Source: JAHDHW01 sp965277415 (GTDB lineage Bacteria; Bacteroidota; Bacteroidia; Chitinophagales; Saprospiraceae). From it: 64,000 nt of DNA. Position numbers and translations under genes: made by a program. Positions 10,101 through 20,400 of this stretch are shown piece by piece (within the stretch, counting starts at the first letter, position 1; the number at the start of each line of letters is the position of its first letter). Under the pieces are notes generated by a model. That model was not told where the DNA came from. It did no database searches and saw only the letters and a program-made list of their open reading frames with translations. The stretch spans positions 62,001-126,000 of the forward strand of contig CBDICS010000005.1 in assembly GCA_965277415.1 (NCBI GenBank). The letters are read 5' to 3'.

Positions 10101-13100
10101 TGCAGGCACTTACGCGGTGATCGTCACGGATGCCAATGACTGTACAGAGACAGTAAGTGTCACAATATTAGAACCAACTGTATTAGAAGTAAGTACAAAT
10201 GGAACAAATCCGGATTGTAATAATTCAACTGAAGGGGTGGCATCTGTGAATGCTAATGGTGGTACACCTCCATATGAATATCTATGGGATGATAATTCCA
10301 ATCAAACTACAGCTTCGGCAACAAACCTTGGTGCAGGTACATATACTGTGATTGTAACCGATGCAAATGATTGTACTGCTACAGAATCAATAGTACTAAA
10401 TGCACCTAATGCAATCGTACTGGATACAGATCAAGTAAATATCCTCTGTACAACAGAGACAACTGGAGAAGCTACCGTTAATGCTGTAGGTGGCACACCT
10501 CCTTTATCTTACTTATGGGATGATGATGCTAGCCAAAATACTGCAACAGCAACAGGACTTGGAGCAAATACCTATAATGTAATTGTAACAGATAATAATG
10601 GTTGTTCAGAGACAATAAGTGTAACAATATTAGAACCAGCGGAAGTACTGGAGGTAAGTGGAACGTCTACAGAGGCTTTATGTGGTTCTGCAAATGGAAC
10701 AATAGACTTGACCGTAACTGGTGGAACAAGTCCTTATGATTATGACTGGAATGGAGCAGCGGGGAATGAACAAGATCCTAATAATTTAAACGCGGGAACT
10801 TATACTGTCGTAGTAACCGATGCTAATGGTTGTACTGCAAATACAACTGTTACTGTAACATCTCCTAATAGTCCAGCCGCAGCAGTAGTCATTACTGATG
10901 TAAATTGTAATGGAGAATCAAATGGAATCATGGATATCACCGTATCAGGGGGTATCGCTCCTTATAGCTTTGCATGGGATCCTGCTAATAATGGAGATGA
11001 AGACCTGATAGATATTGTTGCAGGTAGTTATAGCGTTACTGTAACGGATCAAGCGGGATGCTCTGTAGTAGCAAATGGAGTAATTGCTGAACCTGATTTG
11101 TTGGAAGCAACAGCAACAGGGAGTCCTGCAGATTGTGGTATTGATAATGGAAGTATAAGTGTAGTCGTCAGTGGAGGAATAGGAGATTATACTTACGATT
11201 GGCCAGGTACAGCTAATGATGGAACACAAAGTCCTTCTGGCCTAGCAGCCGGACCTTATGAAGTAACCGTAACGGATGAGAACGGTTGTAGTGTGATAGC
11301 TGCAACGGAAGTAATCGTTCCAAATGGCCCAATGACTTCATTAACGAATACAGAAGTGGGTTGTAATGGAGAATCAACAGGAACGATATCTTTAACTATT
11401 ACTGGAGGCGCTGGCCCTTATGGTATTGATTGGGGTGACCCTGTTCTTGATGGAAATGAAAATCTTACTAGTTTGGCCGCAGGCGTTTATCAAGTAATTG
11501 TTACCGATGCGAATAATTGTTCAAGTGTAAGCAGCGTCGAAATAATAGAACCACCAGTATTAAGTGTAGTGACTTCATCAACTGCACTGACTTGTGCAGG
11601 TTCAAATGATGGAACGGCCACGGCTACAGTGACAGGCGGTACCGGCCCTTATACTTTTATATGGTGTGATGGTCAATCAGGACAAACAGCAAATAATTGT
11701 ATTCCTGGACCATGTACTGTTATTGTAACAGATGCCAATGGATGTTCTTTGGAAGAAACAGTAATTATAAATGAACCTGCACCAGTAGAAGTAAGTGTAG
11801 ATCCAGTAGATGCAGATTGTAATGCTGCAAATACAGGAAGTATAGAAGTAAGTGCTACAGGTGGAACTGGAATTTATACTTATACCTGGACGAATGGTAT
11901 TCCTGCGAATACAGAAGATCCTGCAAGCTTAGGTGCAGGAAGTTATGATTTAATTGTTACAGATGAGAATGGTTGTACGGCAGAAGCTACATCCATAGTG
12001 ATTAATGAACCTGATGCAATAAGTTTGAGCTTTACCTCAACCAATGCAACCTGTAATATGAATAATGGAACAATAGATCTTAGTGTGATGGGAGGAACCG
12101 CACCATATTCTTATTCATGGACTGGAGGACTTCCTGGCGATCAGGATCCAATAGATGTAGGCACAGGAAGTTATGATGTGGTGGTGACGGATAATAATGG
12201 TTGTACTGAAATGGGCTCAGTAAGTGTAAATACACCAGATGCTTTATCAATTATTTCTACTGCATTTGCAGCGGATTGTAATGGATCAAGTACAGGAAGC
12301 ATCGAGGTAGACATTATTGGTGGAACAGCTCCATTTACTTATCAATGGGATGATGCAGCTTTACAAATTACTGAAGATGCAGTATCCTTACCTGCAGGAA
12401 CTTACAATTTGGTCGTAACAGACGGCAATGGTTGTACCATTACGACAAGTGAGCTTGTAACAGAGCCAGAGGTACTAGCCTTAAGTTCTACCAGTGTTTC
12501 TCCATTATGTTTTGGAAGCAGTGATGGAACAATAGATTTAGTCGTGACTGGTGGGACAATGCCTTATACTTATCAATGGGATGATGCCGCTACTCAAGTA
12601 ATAGAAGATCCAGTAGGTCTACTAGCTGGCAATTATAATGTAATCGTAACAGATGCAAATGGTTGTACAGCTGAGTTAAGTCAAGATGTAGATATGCCTA
12701 CAGAAATAACGACAAGCACAGCAACAACAGATGCATTGTGTAATGGTGCTGCGGATGGTACAATAGACCTTACAGTTAATGGTGGCACTGCTCCTTATGA
12801 ATATGTTTGGGATGATGCAAATGGACAAATAATAGAAGATCCTGCTGGCTTGACTGCTGGTAACTATAGTGTAACTATAACAGATGATAATGGTTGTACA
12901 TCGGTTACAAGTTCAATAATAGGAGAACCAATTGTATTGGCTGTAAGTGGTGTAACGAATGAAGCAACTTGTGGAGAAGCAAATGGTTCAATAGATTTGA
13001 CCGTTACAGGTGGAACGATGCCATATACTTATGATTGGAATGGAACATTACCGAATGAAGAAGATCCTGCTGCTGTTTTAAGTGGCAATTATGATGTAAT

Positions 13101-15771
13101 CGTAACAGATGCAAACGGTTGTACAGCAAGTACTAGTGTAAATGTGTCAGAACCTGCTGCACTTACAATAAGTAGTACTCCAAGCAGTGCGCTTTGTAAT
13201 AATGAAACAAGTGGTTCTATTGATTTAATAGTAGGAGGTGGAACATTGCCTTATACTTATCAATGGGATGATGCTGGAAGTCAAACGATAGAAGATCCTA
13301 TTAGTTTATTAGCAGGAACTTATAATGTAATCGTGACAGATGCAAATGGTTGTACGATAGAAGCTTCTGCTACAATAGATGAGCCTACCGCTCTTCAAGC
13401 AAATGAAACAACTACAATAGCTACTTGTGGCGAGTCAAATGGTACGATAGATTTGACGGTAACAGGTGGAACTGCGCCATATACTTTTGATTGGAGTGGA
13501 ACATTACCAAATGAGGAAGATCCTCAGAACGTAATGTCTGGAACTTATAATGTGACGATAACCGATAGTAATGGTTGTACCTTAGAATCTTCGGCTACTG
13601 TGAGTACTCCAAATATGTTAGAAGGAAGTGCGGTTCCAGCAGACGCATTATGTAATGGAGAAGCAAGTGGTGCTATAGATTTGATTATTACTGGTGGAAC
13701 TGCACCTTACGATGTGATCTGGAGTGGAGGTTTAGGTACAAATGAAGATCCAATAGATGTACTTGCTGGTGATTATACTGTAATCGTTACAGATGGTGAT
13801 GGTTGTCAGATTTTGGTGTCAGCAAGTGTGGGGCAGCCAGATGTAATTACTCTATTTGCAGTTTCAGATCAAGCAACCTGTAATCAGGCAAATGGTTCAA
13901 TAGACTTGACCGTTATAGGTGGTACGGCTCCATATACTTATCAATGGGATGATGTAAGCGGACAAACTGTAGAAGATCCAGTAGGAATTGCTGCAGGAAG
14001 TTATAATGTGACCGTAACAGATAATAATAACTGTACAGCAACATTCTCTTCAGATGTAAGTACACCTTCTGCATTATTAAGTGATGCAACAAGTGTAGAT
14101 GCTTTATGTGCTGGAGATGCAAATGGTTCTGTAGACTTAACAGTATCAGGTGGTACATTACCATATACTTATAGTTGGAGTAATAGTGAAACAACCGAAG
14201 ACTTATCAGGTGTTGGGGAAGGTACTTATACAGTTACGATTACTGACGGAGTTGGTTGTACCATTACCGCTTCTGCATTAGTTGATGAGCCAGAGATATT
14301 GCTAGCAGAAAATACCTCTCCTACAAATGTAAGCTGTAATGGAGGTAATGATGGAAGTGCAACAATAGTTGTAACAGGTGGAACGCCAGGTTATAACTAC
14401 GATTGGAGTGATAATGCTTTTGATGGGCAGGATGCACCTTCAAACATGTCTTCAGGTATGTATAGTGTGACGGTTACGGATGGAAATGGTTGTACAGTTG
14501 TTGTGGACTTGTCTATAATAGAACCTTCTGCAATGACATTAAGTACGAGTTCAAGTCCGACAGCTTGCTTTGGTAGCTTGGATGGTTCAATTGGCTTAGA
14601 TGTAGCTGGCGGTACGGGGCCTTATACATTTGATTGGAATAATGGTATGTTTACAGATGAAGATCCTCAAGGTGTAGGTGCTGGAAATTATACTGTGATC
14701 GTAACAGATGATAATGGTTGTACAGAGACGGCAAGTATTCAAGTAGCACAACCTTCAGCAGTACTAGTCAATATAGACAATGTATCAAACTATGGAGGTA
14801 TGAATGTTACCTGTTCAGATGCTACTGATGGTTCAGCTGAAGCTTTTGGAATAGGAGGGAATGAGCCTTATAGCTTTGAATGGAGTACAGGAGCCCAAAG
14901 TTCAGCTGTAGAAAACTTAGCCGCTGGAGTATATACAGTAACCTTGACAGATGGGAATGGATGTACAAATGAAACAAATGTAGAATTAGTCGCACCAAGT
15001 GCTGTTAATGTGGATCTTGAAATCACAGATCCAGATTGTTACGGAGAAAATGATGGGGTAATTGTAGCAGAAGGTAGTGGAGGAACGGGCCCTTACATGT
15101 ATGCTCTGGATAGTGATACTTATAGTTCAAGCAATCAATTTGGAGGTTTAGTAAGCGGTGACTATACCGTAGGCATTATAGATGCAAATGGTTGTGAACA
15201 AGCTTTAGGTGCAAGTGTGATTGATCCAACTGAGTTGATCGTAGATTTAGGAGATGATATAGAAATCCAAATGGGCGATAGTATATTCCTTGATCCAATA
15301 GTGAACATCGGTCAGTTTGCTTTAGATACTTTTATGTGGAGAAGATCTGAATTGATAGACTTTAAACCATTTATCGGACCATTGGAGACCTCGACTTATC
15401 AGCTTACAGTAGTGAATGGTAATGGATGTGTTGACGAAGATCAAATCGTAGTAAGAGTACGGAAAGATCGTTTGATATATATACCAAATATATTTACTCC
15501 AAATGAAGATGGTAACAATGATTATTTCATGATATACGGAGGTCAAGGTGTGAAAGAAGTGAAAACTTTCCGAATCTTTAATAGATGGGGGGAGATTCTT
15601 CATGAGAAATATAGTTTCCCACCTGTTGAATCAAATACAGTAGACTTTGGTTGGGATGGTAAATTTAGAGGCGAAGTATTGAATCCTGCTGTATTTGTAT
15701 ATTTTGCAGAAATAGAATTCATTGATGGTAGAGTGGAAATCTATAAAGGCGATGTAACGCTGATGAGGTAA
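7147..15771 (+). CDS. Giant SprB-repeat secreted protein, 2874 aa, T9SS type B domain
   Basis: A complete cell-surface protein. Residues 1-21 are a signal peptide (hydrophobic core VFVLILLGFSF, likely cleavage after SNA). Cysteine-rich domains with PKD/Ig-like character run to about residue 470. About 29 SprB-type units of roughly 75 residues follow from about 476 to 2680, each with the GG-x-x-PY-x-Y-x-W core and ITDxNGC end. Then comes a VDLGDDIEIQMGDSI spacer and, from about residue 2772, the gliding-associated C-terminal domain (YIPNIFTPNEDGNNDYF, FRIFNRWGEI, GWDGKFRG). Known family members such as SprB of Flavobacterium are moved along the cell surface during gliding; adhesin or gliding function here is inferred. 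It is a paralogue of the gene at 2-6385. The start has no Shine-Dalgarno site. A terminator lies at 15806-15845. Confidence 0.92.
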   Translation: MRPKFTLVFVLILLGFSFSNAQDCDPTSPPDEAAAGCACAYPDCDVGLSGFSGTLGDPNGFVTPIPECTDGAGGTFHNDDWIAFIAGSTSISITITPSNCNTVGGLTGVQAGFYGNCDASASAEGIPSDGLLVQCSCSSSALTLDYDAFVCGQTYYIFLDGCGGSVCDYDIVVNSGSTTLNPPGPLGSITGPTDVCPGQTVTYTIDEVFCVPDYDWTVTGGGVIVSEDGATCTVTWNSGGSISTFGENACFMTNISPPLNVNVTPLADLFAEGNYCDNEPGFLFPPGSGGTLYTAGVWTITETLTSGPNIGCTQNTILTVTTTPTYNQVVDRVICFGDQVTYGGLPYMMGGSYDIPLQTTTYLCDSNITLNLTVLDPLSFINLTPPLDQITCTNTSVIVDGSQSFPAQDIQQYLWTTFDGDICGGQGSPVMTACAPGNYCLEVSYSQFDPTTGVNVSCSDQSCIEITENIDAPSLSIVGTDLSCGGAGDGSATVTITGGQPDFLIAWNDVNNSTTETVEDLPAGTYTVAVFSLTNGCTAQETITILEPDAIQLDMSSVDALCNGGNDGTASVVASGGSPDYTYEWNTTPVQVGTTATGLAAGTYTVIVTDANDCTSENTVDVGQAMPMSVTIDGVDILCNGENTGTATANGLGGSGVYTYSWNTSPEQVDQTAINLTANSYTVIITDENGCTATESITLNEEAVLELETSSTDASCGGNNDGSASVIATGGAGSYEYEWNTNPVQNGSTASNIPTGNYTVLVTDDNGCTQEAMVSVNEPAGVMVTTDFMDAQCNGASDGEASVSTSGGTPPFDFTWSTVPVQNGPTANDLAAGSYTVTVEDANGCQVIEVVDVGEPSAVNLVETGVDVLCNGASSGEASVVASGGTPPYDYQWDDNSNQTTATATGLGAGTYAVIVTDANDCTETVSVIVDEPTEISLVEGGTDALCFESEDGEVTVTATGGVAPYEYLWDDNSNQTTATATGLGAGTYAVIVTDANDCTETVSVTILEPTVLEVSTNGTNPDCNNSTEGVASVNANGGTPPYEYLWDDNSNQTTASATNLGAGTYTVIVTDANDCTATESIVLNAPNAIVLDTDQVNILCTTETTGEATVNAVGGTPPLSYLWDDDASQNTATATGLGANTYNVIVTDNNGCSETISVTILEPAEVLEVSGTSTEALCGSANGTIDLTVTGGTSPYDYDWNGAAGNEQDPNNLNAGTYTVVVTDANGCTANTTVTVTSPNSPAAAVVITDVNCNGESNGIMDITVSGGIAPYSFAWDPANNGDEDLIDIVAGSYSVTVTDQAGCSVVANGVIAEPDLLEATATGSPADCGIDNGSISVVVSGGIGDYTYDWPGTANDGTQSPSGLAAGPYEVTVTDENGCSVIAATEVIVPNGPMTSLTNTEVGCNGESTGTISLTITGGAGPYGIDWGDPVLDGNENLTSLAAGVYQVIVTDANNCSSVSSVEIIEPPVLSVVTSSTALTCAGSNDGTATATVTGGTGPYTFIWCDGQSGQTANNCIPGPCTVIVTDANGCSLEETVIINEPAPVEVSVDPVDADCNAANTGSIEVSATGGTGIYTYTWTNGIPANTEDPASLGAGSYDLIVTDENGCTAEATSIVINEPDAISLSFTSTNATCNMNNGTIDLSVMGGTAPYSYSWTGGLPGDQDPIDVGTGSYDVVVTDNNGCTEMGSVSVNTPDALSIISTAFAADCNGSSTGSIEVDIIGGTAPFTYQWDDAALQITEDAVSLPAGTYNLVVTDGNGCTITTSELVTEPEVLALSSTSVSPLCFGSSDGTIDLVVTGGTMPYTYQWDDAATQVIEDPVGLLAGNYNVIVTDANGCTAELSQDVDMPTEITTSTATTDALCNGAADGTIDLTVNGGTAPYEYVWDDANGQIIEDPAGLTAGNYSVTITDDNGCTSVTSSIIGEPIVLAVSGVTNEATCGEANGSIDLTVTGGTMPYTYDWNGTLPNEEDPAAVLSGNYDVIVTDANGCTASTSVNVSEPAALTISSTPSSALCNNETSGSIDLIVGGGTLPYTYQWDDAGSQTIEDPISLLAGTYNVIVTDANGCTIEASATIDEPTALQANETTTIATCGESNGTIDLTVTGGTAPYTFDWSGTLPNEEDPQNVMSGTYNVTITDSNGCTLESSATVSTPNMLEGSAVPADALCNGEASGAIDLIITGGTAPYDVIWSGGLGTNEDPIDVLAGDYTVIVTDGDGCQILVSASVGQPDVITLFAVSDQATCNQANGSIDLTVIGGTAPYTYQWDDVSGQTVEDPVGIAAGSYNVTVTDNNNCTATFSSDVSTPSALLSDATSVDALCAGDANGSVDLTVSGGTLPYTYSWSNSETTEDLSGVGEGTYTVTITDGVGCTITASALVDEPEILLAENTSPTNVSCNGGNDGSATIVVTGGTPGYNYDWSDNAFDGQDAPSNMSSGMYSVTVTDGNGCTVVVDLSIIEPSAMTLSTSSSPTACFGSLDGSIGLDVAGGTGPYTFDWNNGMFTDEDPQGVGAGNYTVIVTDDNGCTETASIQVAQPSAVLVNIDNVSNYGGMNVTCSDATDGSAEAFGIGGNEPYSFEWSTGAQSSAVENLAAGVYTVTLTDGNGCTNETNVELVAPSAVNVDLEITDPDCYGENDGVIVAEGSGGTGPYMYALDSDTYSSSNQFGGLVSGDYTVGIIDANGCEQALGASVIDPTELIVDLGDDIEIQMGDSIFLDPIVNIGQFALDTFMWRRSELIDFKPFIGPLETSTYQLTVVNGNGCVDEDQIVVRVRKDRLIYIPNIFTPNEDGNNDYFMIYGGQGVKEVKTFRIFNRWGEILHEKYSFPPVESNTVDFGWDGKFRGEVLNPAVFVYFAEIEFIDGRVEIYKGDVTLMR
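9826..10310 (+). repeat. Near-identical tandem coding units (231-bp period) in the SprB array
   Basis: Blocks of 104 bp at 9826-9929 and 10057-10160 differ at only four positions by my reading, and a third related block starts at 10288. The spacing is 231 bp, or 77 codons. Other units in the array are much more diverged at the DNA level, so this part was duplicated or converted recently. Confidence 0.8.
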
Positions 15772-15805
15772 AGTACGAAATTCAAATTTTGAAAAAAGTA
15801 TATAG

Positions 15806-15845
15806 AAATCTGAGTTCAATTAATTTTGGGCTCAGGTTTTTTTTT
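15806..15845 (+). terminator. Terminator of the second giant gene
   Basis: Stem CTGAG (15810-15814) with CTCAG (15831-15835), extended outward by a T-G wobble and A-T pairs, then nine T at 15837-15845. It starts about 35 bases after the stop codon. Confidence 0.75.
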
Positions 15846-15856
15846 GGCAGTGTATC

Positions 15857-15974
15857 CCTGTAAGGTTTTCGCTACTCTTGCGATTGTCATGACAAAGATA
15901 TGAAGCAGTAGACATCTTTGTGGCAAAGTACATGGTTTTAATGAAACGAGTTGCTATTGACCTAGCCTTACAGG
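15857..15974. repeat. Nested inverted-repeat element E
   Basis: Outer arms CCTGTAAGG (15857-15865) and CCTTACAGG (15966-15974) enclose inner arms ACAAAGAT (15892-15899) and ATCTTTGT (15914-15921). The element has no ORF and looks like a short palindromic mobile remnant. No second copy was found in the window. Confidence 0.5.
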
Positions 15975-16086
15975 TGATCGCGAATGCATAGAAAATCCTG
16001 TATATCCTGTTAACAAAAAACTATTTAGGGTCAGCCTACTTAACTATGAAAACAGCAAAATACGAAGCTCTAAATCATGTCAATGC

Positions 16087-16113
16087 AAAAAAAAGGCCGC
16101 AAAAAGCAGCCCC
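16087..16113 (-). terminator. Terminator of the YegP-like gene
   Basis: On the minus strand GGCTGC and GCGGCC arms (one T-G wobble) enclose a TTTTT loop and are followed by eight T. It lies about 25 bases after the stop codon at 16138. Confidence 0.75.
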
Positions 16114-16137
16114 AGTGTACTAATTAATTATTTTCAA

Positions 16138-16479
16138 TTAGTTTGAAGAAACTGTAAGATCTACAACTGTATCAGTAGCACTAGCACGCACTACAGCTTT
16201 CATTCCTTTTTTCATCGTTGTCATTGAATTGTATTTCTGACTCTTACCAACCACTGTCTTCTTCGTATTCAGGATAGTGAATGTATGAGTCCCATTTTTC
16301 GCAACTTTCGTTTCTACCCATTTTTCGTTAGCACAATTCTTTTGAACAGTAGTGATACACTTTTTAACAGTACTTTTGTTAGCACATGGTTCGCTTGTTA
16401 AAACAACTTGACCATTTCGTGATTTAAGATTAAAGTAGAACTTTTTGTTCCGATTATTCTTAAAAATTTCAAATTTCAT
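16138..16479 (-). CDS. YegP-like protein with two DUF1508 repeats
   Basis: This 113-residue protein is made of two tandem DUF1508 units. The first covers about residues 1-50 (KFEIFKNNRNKKFYFNLKS, then NGQVVLTSEPCANKSTVKKCI). The second covers about 55-110 (WVETKVAKNGTHTFTILNT, then VVGKSQKYNSMTTMKKGMKAV). The length and double repeat match E. coli YegP (about 110 residues), but the molecular role of the family is not established. The start is the only good ATG. It is transcribed opposite to both flanking giant genes, alone, with its own terminator. Confidence 0.85.
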   Translation of the reverse strand: MKFEIFKNNRNKKFYFNLKSRNGQVVLTSEPCANKSTVKKCITTVQKNCANEKWVETKVAKNGTHTFTILNTKKTVVGKSQKYNSMTTMKKGMKAVVRASATDTVVDLTVSSN

Positions 16480-17448
16480 AGTGGTAAAGATTTAGTGAAT
16501 AAATAATATACTACAAAACATACGTTTTTTTTTTATGTAAGATTCATTTTTGGCTATTTTGTTTCTTCAATGTCTTTACCTTCAAATGAAAACTATGAAT
16601 ATTTATATACTAATTGATTAGCCTATTTATGGTATAGATAATGTATATTGTTTATAGTTTAGATGAATTATAGGGACTTGTCTTTAATCGATGTATACTA
16701 GAAAATGAATGGTAATTTGTATTTTTTTATGAAACGAAAAGACAGAAATTTGATAAATTATATAAATATTATATATTTTTAAGTAAAATGGTTTGATTTT
16801 TGCATTCATATATTAATCCGTTATACTATTGATAGAAATAGATTAGCGATTTCCTAAAATAGGAATATTTTTCCAATTATGGGAATAGAATTAATTAATT
16901 TAAATTGTAATATGTTGATTTTCAGGTGTTTAATTTTTTGGCACGAAATTCAACGTGTTTAGGTTATGTAGAATTGTTAAGTTCTTTTATTTTAAAGCAA
17001 ATTTTAGATATATAATGATATTTTCTAAAAAGCTTAACGAGAGAGAAAAATAAATTGGAGATTCTTTAGATTTTCCAAGAAAATAAAAGTCCTAGTTTTA
17101 CATAATCTTTGAAATATTCTTTGTTGTTAGGTAGTTCGAATTTAAATAATTATGAGAGAATCTCATATTATGTTATAATATTAGAAGGTATTTATTTAAA
17201 TTTGACGAAATACTTTACAAAATTACAAAGAATATAGTCCCTTAGTTACTTTTAAGGAAGTAGCTAAGGTGATTCAAAGACATAATATCGATATCAATAT
17301 CTGATCAAGAATAGCTTTGGGGAAATGAAAGCCACTTATTTATGTTTCATAAATGGTGGCTTTTCTTGTTTTACAATATAAAAAAGTCGTAACTTAGTTA
17401 AAGTTCTGCCCATCTCTAGATTTACCAATTGGTAATTAACTATAAGCT
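16480..17448. other. 969-bp gene-free AT-rich region
   Basis: No credible ORF on either strand. It should hold the promoter of the YegP-like gene (minus strand, near 16480-16560) and the promoter and leader of the metalloprotease gene at 17449. The only strong structure is the hairpin at 17328-17370. A fixed promoter could not be assigned by eye. Confidence 0.45.
17328..17370 (+). promoter_or_regulatory. Strong terminator-like hairpin in the leader of the third giant gene
   Basis: AAAGCCAC (17328-17335) pairs with GTGGCTTT (17356-17363). Inside, ATTTATG pairs with CATAAAT around a TTT loop, separated from the outer stem by a small internal loop. A T-rich tract ends at 17370. There is no plus-strand gene within 1.5 kb upstream, and the next start codon is 78 bases downstream. 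That fits an attenuator in a long leader or the end of a small RNA. Confidence 0.55.
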
Positions 17449-20400
17449 ATGACTCTCCTAATAAAATCCACACTGTTAGTATTCTTTGCCATTCTTTTAT
17501 CATGGGCTGTTTTTGATAATAAAAATCAAAAAGAACTTTTAGCTGCTAATTTAGATCAGGAGCAAACGCTCTTGCACTATTGCGGAAGTACGGAAGCGAA
17601 TGAACAATTATTTGATTCTGATTCTGATTTAGAAAAGTTGCACAATCAATTAGAAGAAGCAGTCTATTCATATATGGCAAATAATGCTGCTAAAAACCTT
17701 TTACCACCCAATTACACACTCCCGGTAGTTGTCCATGTTGTTCATGAAAATGGACCAGAAAATATTTCTGATGCAGCTATCTTTCAAGGAATTGAATACC
17801 TCAATGAAGCTTTTGCAAATATTGGATATTACGACCAGGGAACCGGCCTAAATACAGAAATTGAATTTTGTATGGCAACCCGTGATCCAGATGGGAATCC
17901 TACCAATGGAATAACAAGAGACATTTCTCCTCATACGGATGTATATGTACAAGAGAGTGTACTACTGAAAGATGTTAATAGATGGAATCCTACTGCATAT
18001 ATTAATATTTGGATTGTTAGAGAAGTTTGTAGTCTTAGTATAGGTTGTGGTGTAGCAGGCTTTGCCTTTTTGCCTTCATCACATGGTTCTGCTATTGACG
18101 GGATTGTGATCGAAGCGAATTGGATGGGTACATCTAATGCAAATGCTACTGTTTTGATTCACGAAATGGGGCATTATTTAGGACTCTATCACACTTTTAA
18201 AGGAGGGTGTAATAATGGTGATTGTTTAACTGATGGGGATAAAGTGTGTGATACACCACCTGATCAATCTACTGTTGCTGTACCCTGCAATGGTAATTCA
18301 AACTCTTGTTCTTCAGATGTCAATCCAAATGACCCAAACAATCCTTTGACTTCTGATCAAAATGATATGTTTTGGAATTATATGGATTACGGAAGTCTTG
18401 ATTGTACTTCTGCATTTACTGCGGGGCAAGTAGCTAGAATGAATTATTATATTAATGGAACTCGATCAAGTTTAATTAGCGCTCCATCTTGTTTGCCTCC
18501 TTGTTTAAGCCCTATAGATGCTTCATTTTTATCTAGTACTAATCTTGTTGATATTGGAATGCCTGTAAACTTTACAAATACAAGTTCTGGAGAAAGTATG
18601 TATGACTGGCAAGTTGACGGCCTTTCTATAAGTAATGCCGAAAACCCTTCTTACGCTTTTTTAGGTGAAGGGACCTATGTGGTTTCCTTAACTATTACGA
18701 ATAGTGATCCCAACTGTTATGACACGTTCAGCGATACTATTGAAGTAGTGTGCCCAGTAGTCGCAGATTTTGACTTTCCAAGTGCTAATGTTCCTGTCAA
18801 CGAAATAATAAACATCAATAATAATTCTTTAAATGGAATAGAATATGAATGGACCTTAAACGGGGCTTCACAGGGAAATGATTTAGACTTCTCACTTAGC
18901 CTGGCAAATCCTACCGTCGTTTCAATTTGCTTAGAGGTAAGTGGTGCATTTTGTGATGACATCCAATGTAAATTAATAAATATAGTAGCTGAAAATGATG
19001 GCGATTGTGATTTAACTTATTATAAAAATATTGGAAACAATCTATTCTTAGAGCAAAGTGCAAATGTAATTGTACCCTCCTTTGATGGGGGGTATTTTAT
19101 TGCGGGCGATTATGGGGATAGAGCTTTAATAATGAAAATGTCTCCTAATAGCGAATTGATATGGTCTCGGAATATTCATTTTTTCCCTTATGAATGTAAC
19201 ATATCGGATTTAATAGAAGATGCTGATCATAATCTAATAGGAATAGGTTCTCCAGATGAGGGCAATTCGATTTGCTTTAAATATAATCCTATTACAAATG
19301 AAGTGCTTTGGTTTAAGCAACTTGTTTTTCCAGTCGAAATGAAGCTTAAGAAAATAAAAGAAAAAGGACAAGGAGAGAACTATATCATAGTAGGAGAAAA
19401 TAAACCTGATAATACTCAGAATAATGGTTGGGAAGGATTTATTATTGAAATAGATCGAGATAATGGAGATATAATATGGAAAAAAAACTATCACCTTGGA
19501 TCTCTTGAATCTTTTAATGATATAATCATAGAAGATAATTCAATTTTTGTAATTGGACATATTACTGAAGAAGATTTTCTTTGGGGCAAACGAAGAGGAG
19601 CAATGACCCGCCTCGACTTTTCAGGTAATGTGCTTTGGTCTCGTTTGTATATAACACCTGTCTCAGAATTTGACTATGCGGAAATAACAGCGACTAATTT
19701 CTTGATTGATGATGATAAGATGATTCATCTTTCCTATGGCGATACAGATTTTAATAGTGTTGATGAAGTAGAATTACACCTTTATTCTACTGATCTAAAT
19801 GGAAATATTCAATGGGCGAAACAATATGATATTCCTGAAGGACATTCTGAACGGACTACTGGTCTGCTGAATTTAGATGATGGATACCTCATGTTTGGAG
19901 ATTATAGTCTTTCTAATAATATTCGAAAAACTTTTTTGATAAAAACTGATAAACAAGGACAAATAGAATGGTCAAAATCATATGGAACTGAAGTAGGGAT
20001 CTCACAAGAAGCGAATAGTATCGTTTTGATTGGAGACTTTATTTATTTTGTTGGGGGATACGGTCCGCCGAGTAACCTTGATAGAATATTGCTTACCAGG
20101 ATCTATAAAGATGGAGAACTCTCTGTATCCTGTGATGATATAAATGAGCTAGAGGTAGAAACAATAACAATTTTGAATCCTTACGATGGAAATGTTGACT
20201 TAGCAAGTTATTACCCAAGTGTAGTAGATTATAATTTCATAATAGAGGTGATTGGAGTAACGGAACCCGTATTTAATGATATCTGCGGAATTCCATATTG
20301 TATAGAGGTATGCGGGAATGGAATAGATGATGATAGTGATGGCTTAGTTGATGAGTTTGATGCAGATTGTGCTTGTTTAAATAGCATAGGTTGTGGAACT

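Noticed and set aside
8795..15603. Many ORFs of 60-115 codons on the minus strand opposite the SprB array
   Set aside because: They arise because repeated codon patterns of the real gene keep the reverse frames open; the predicted peptides are low-complexity His/Leu-rich and share no family features.
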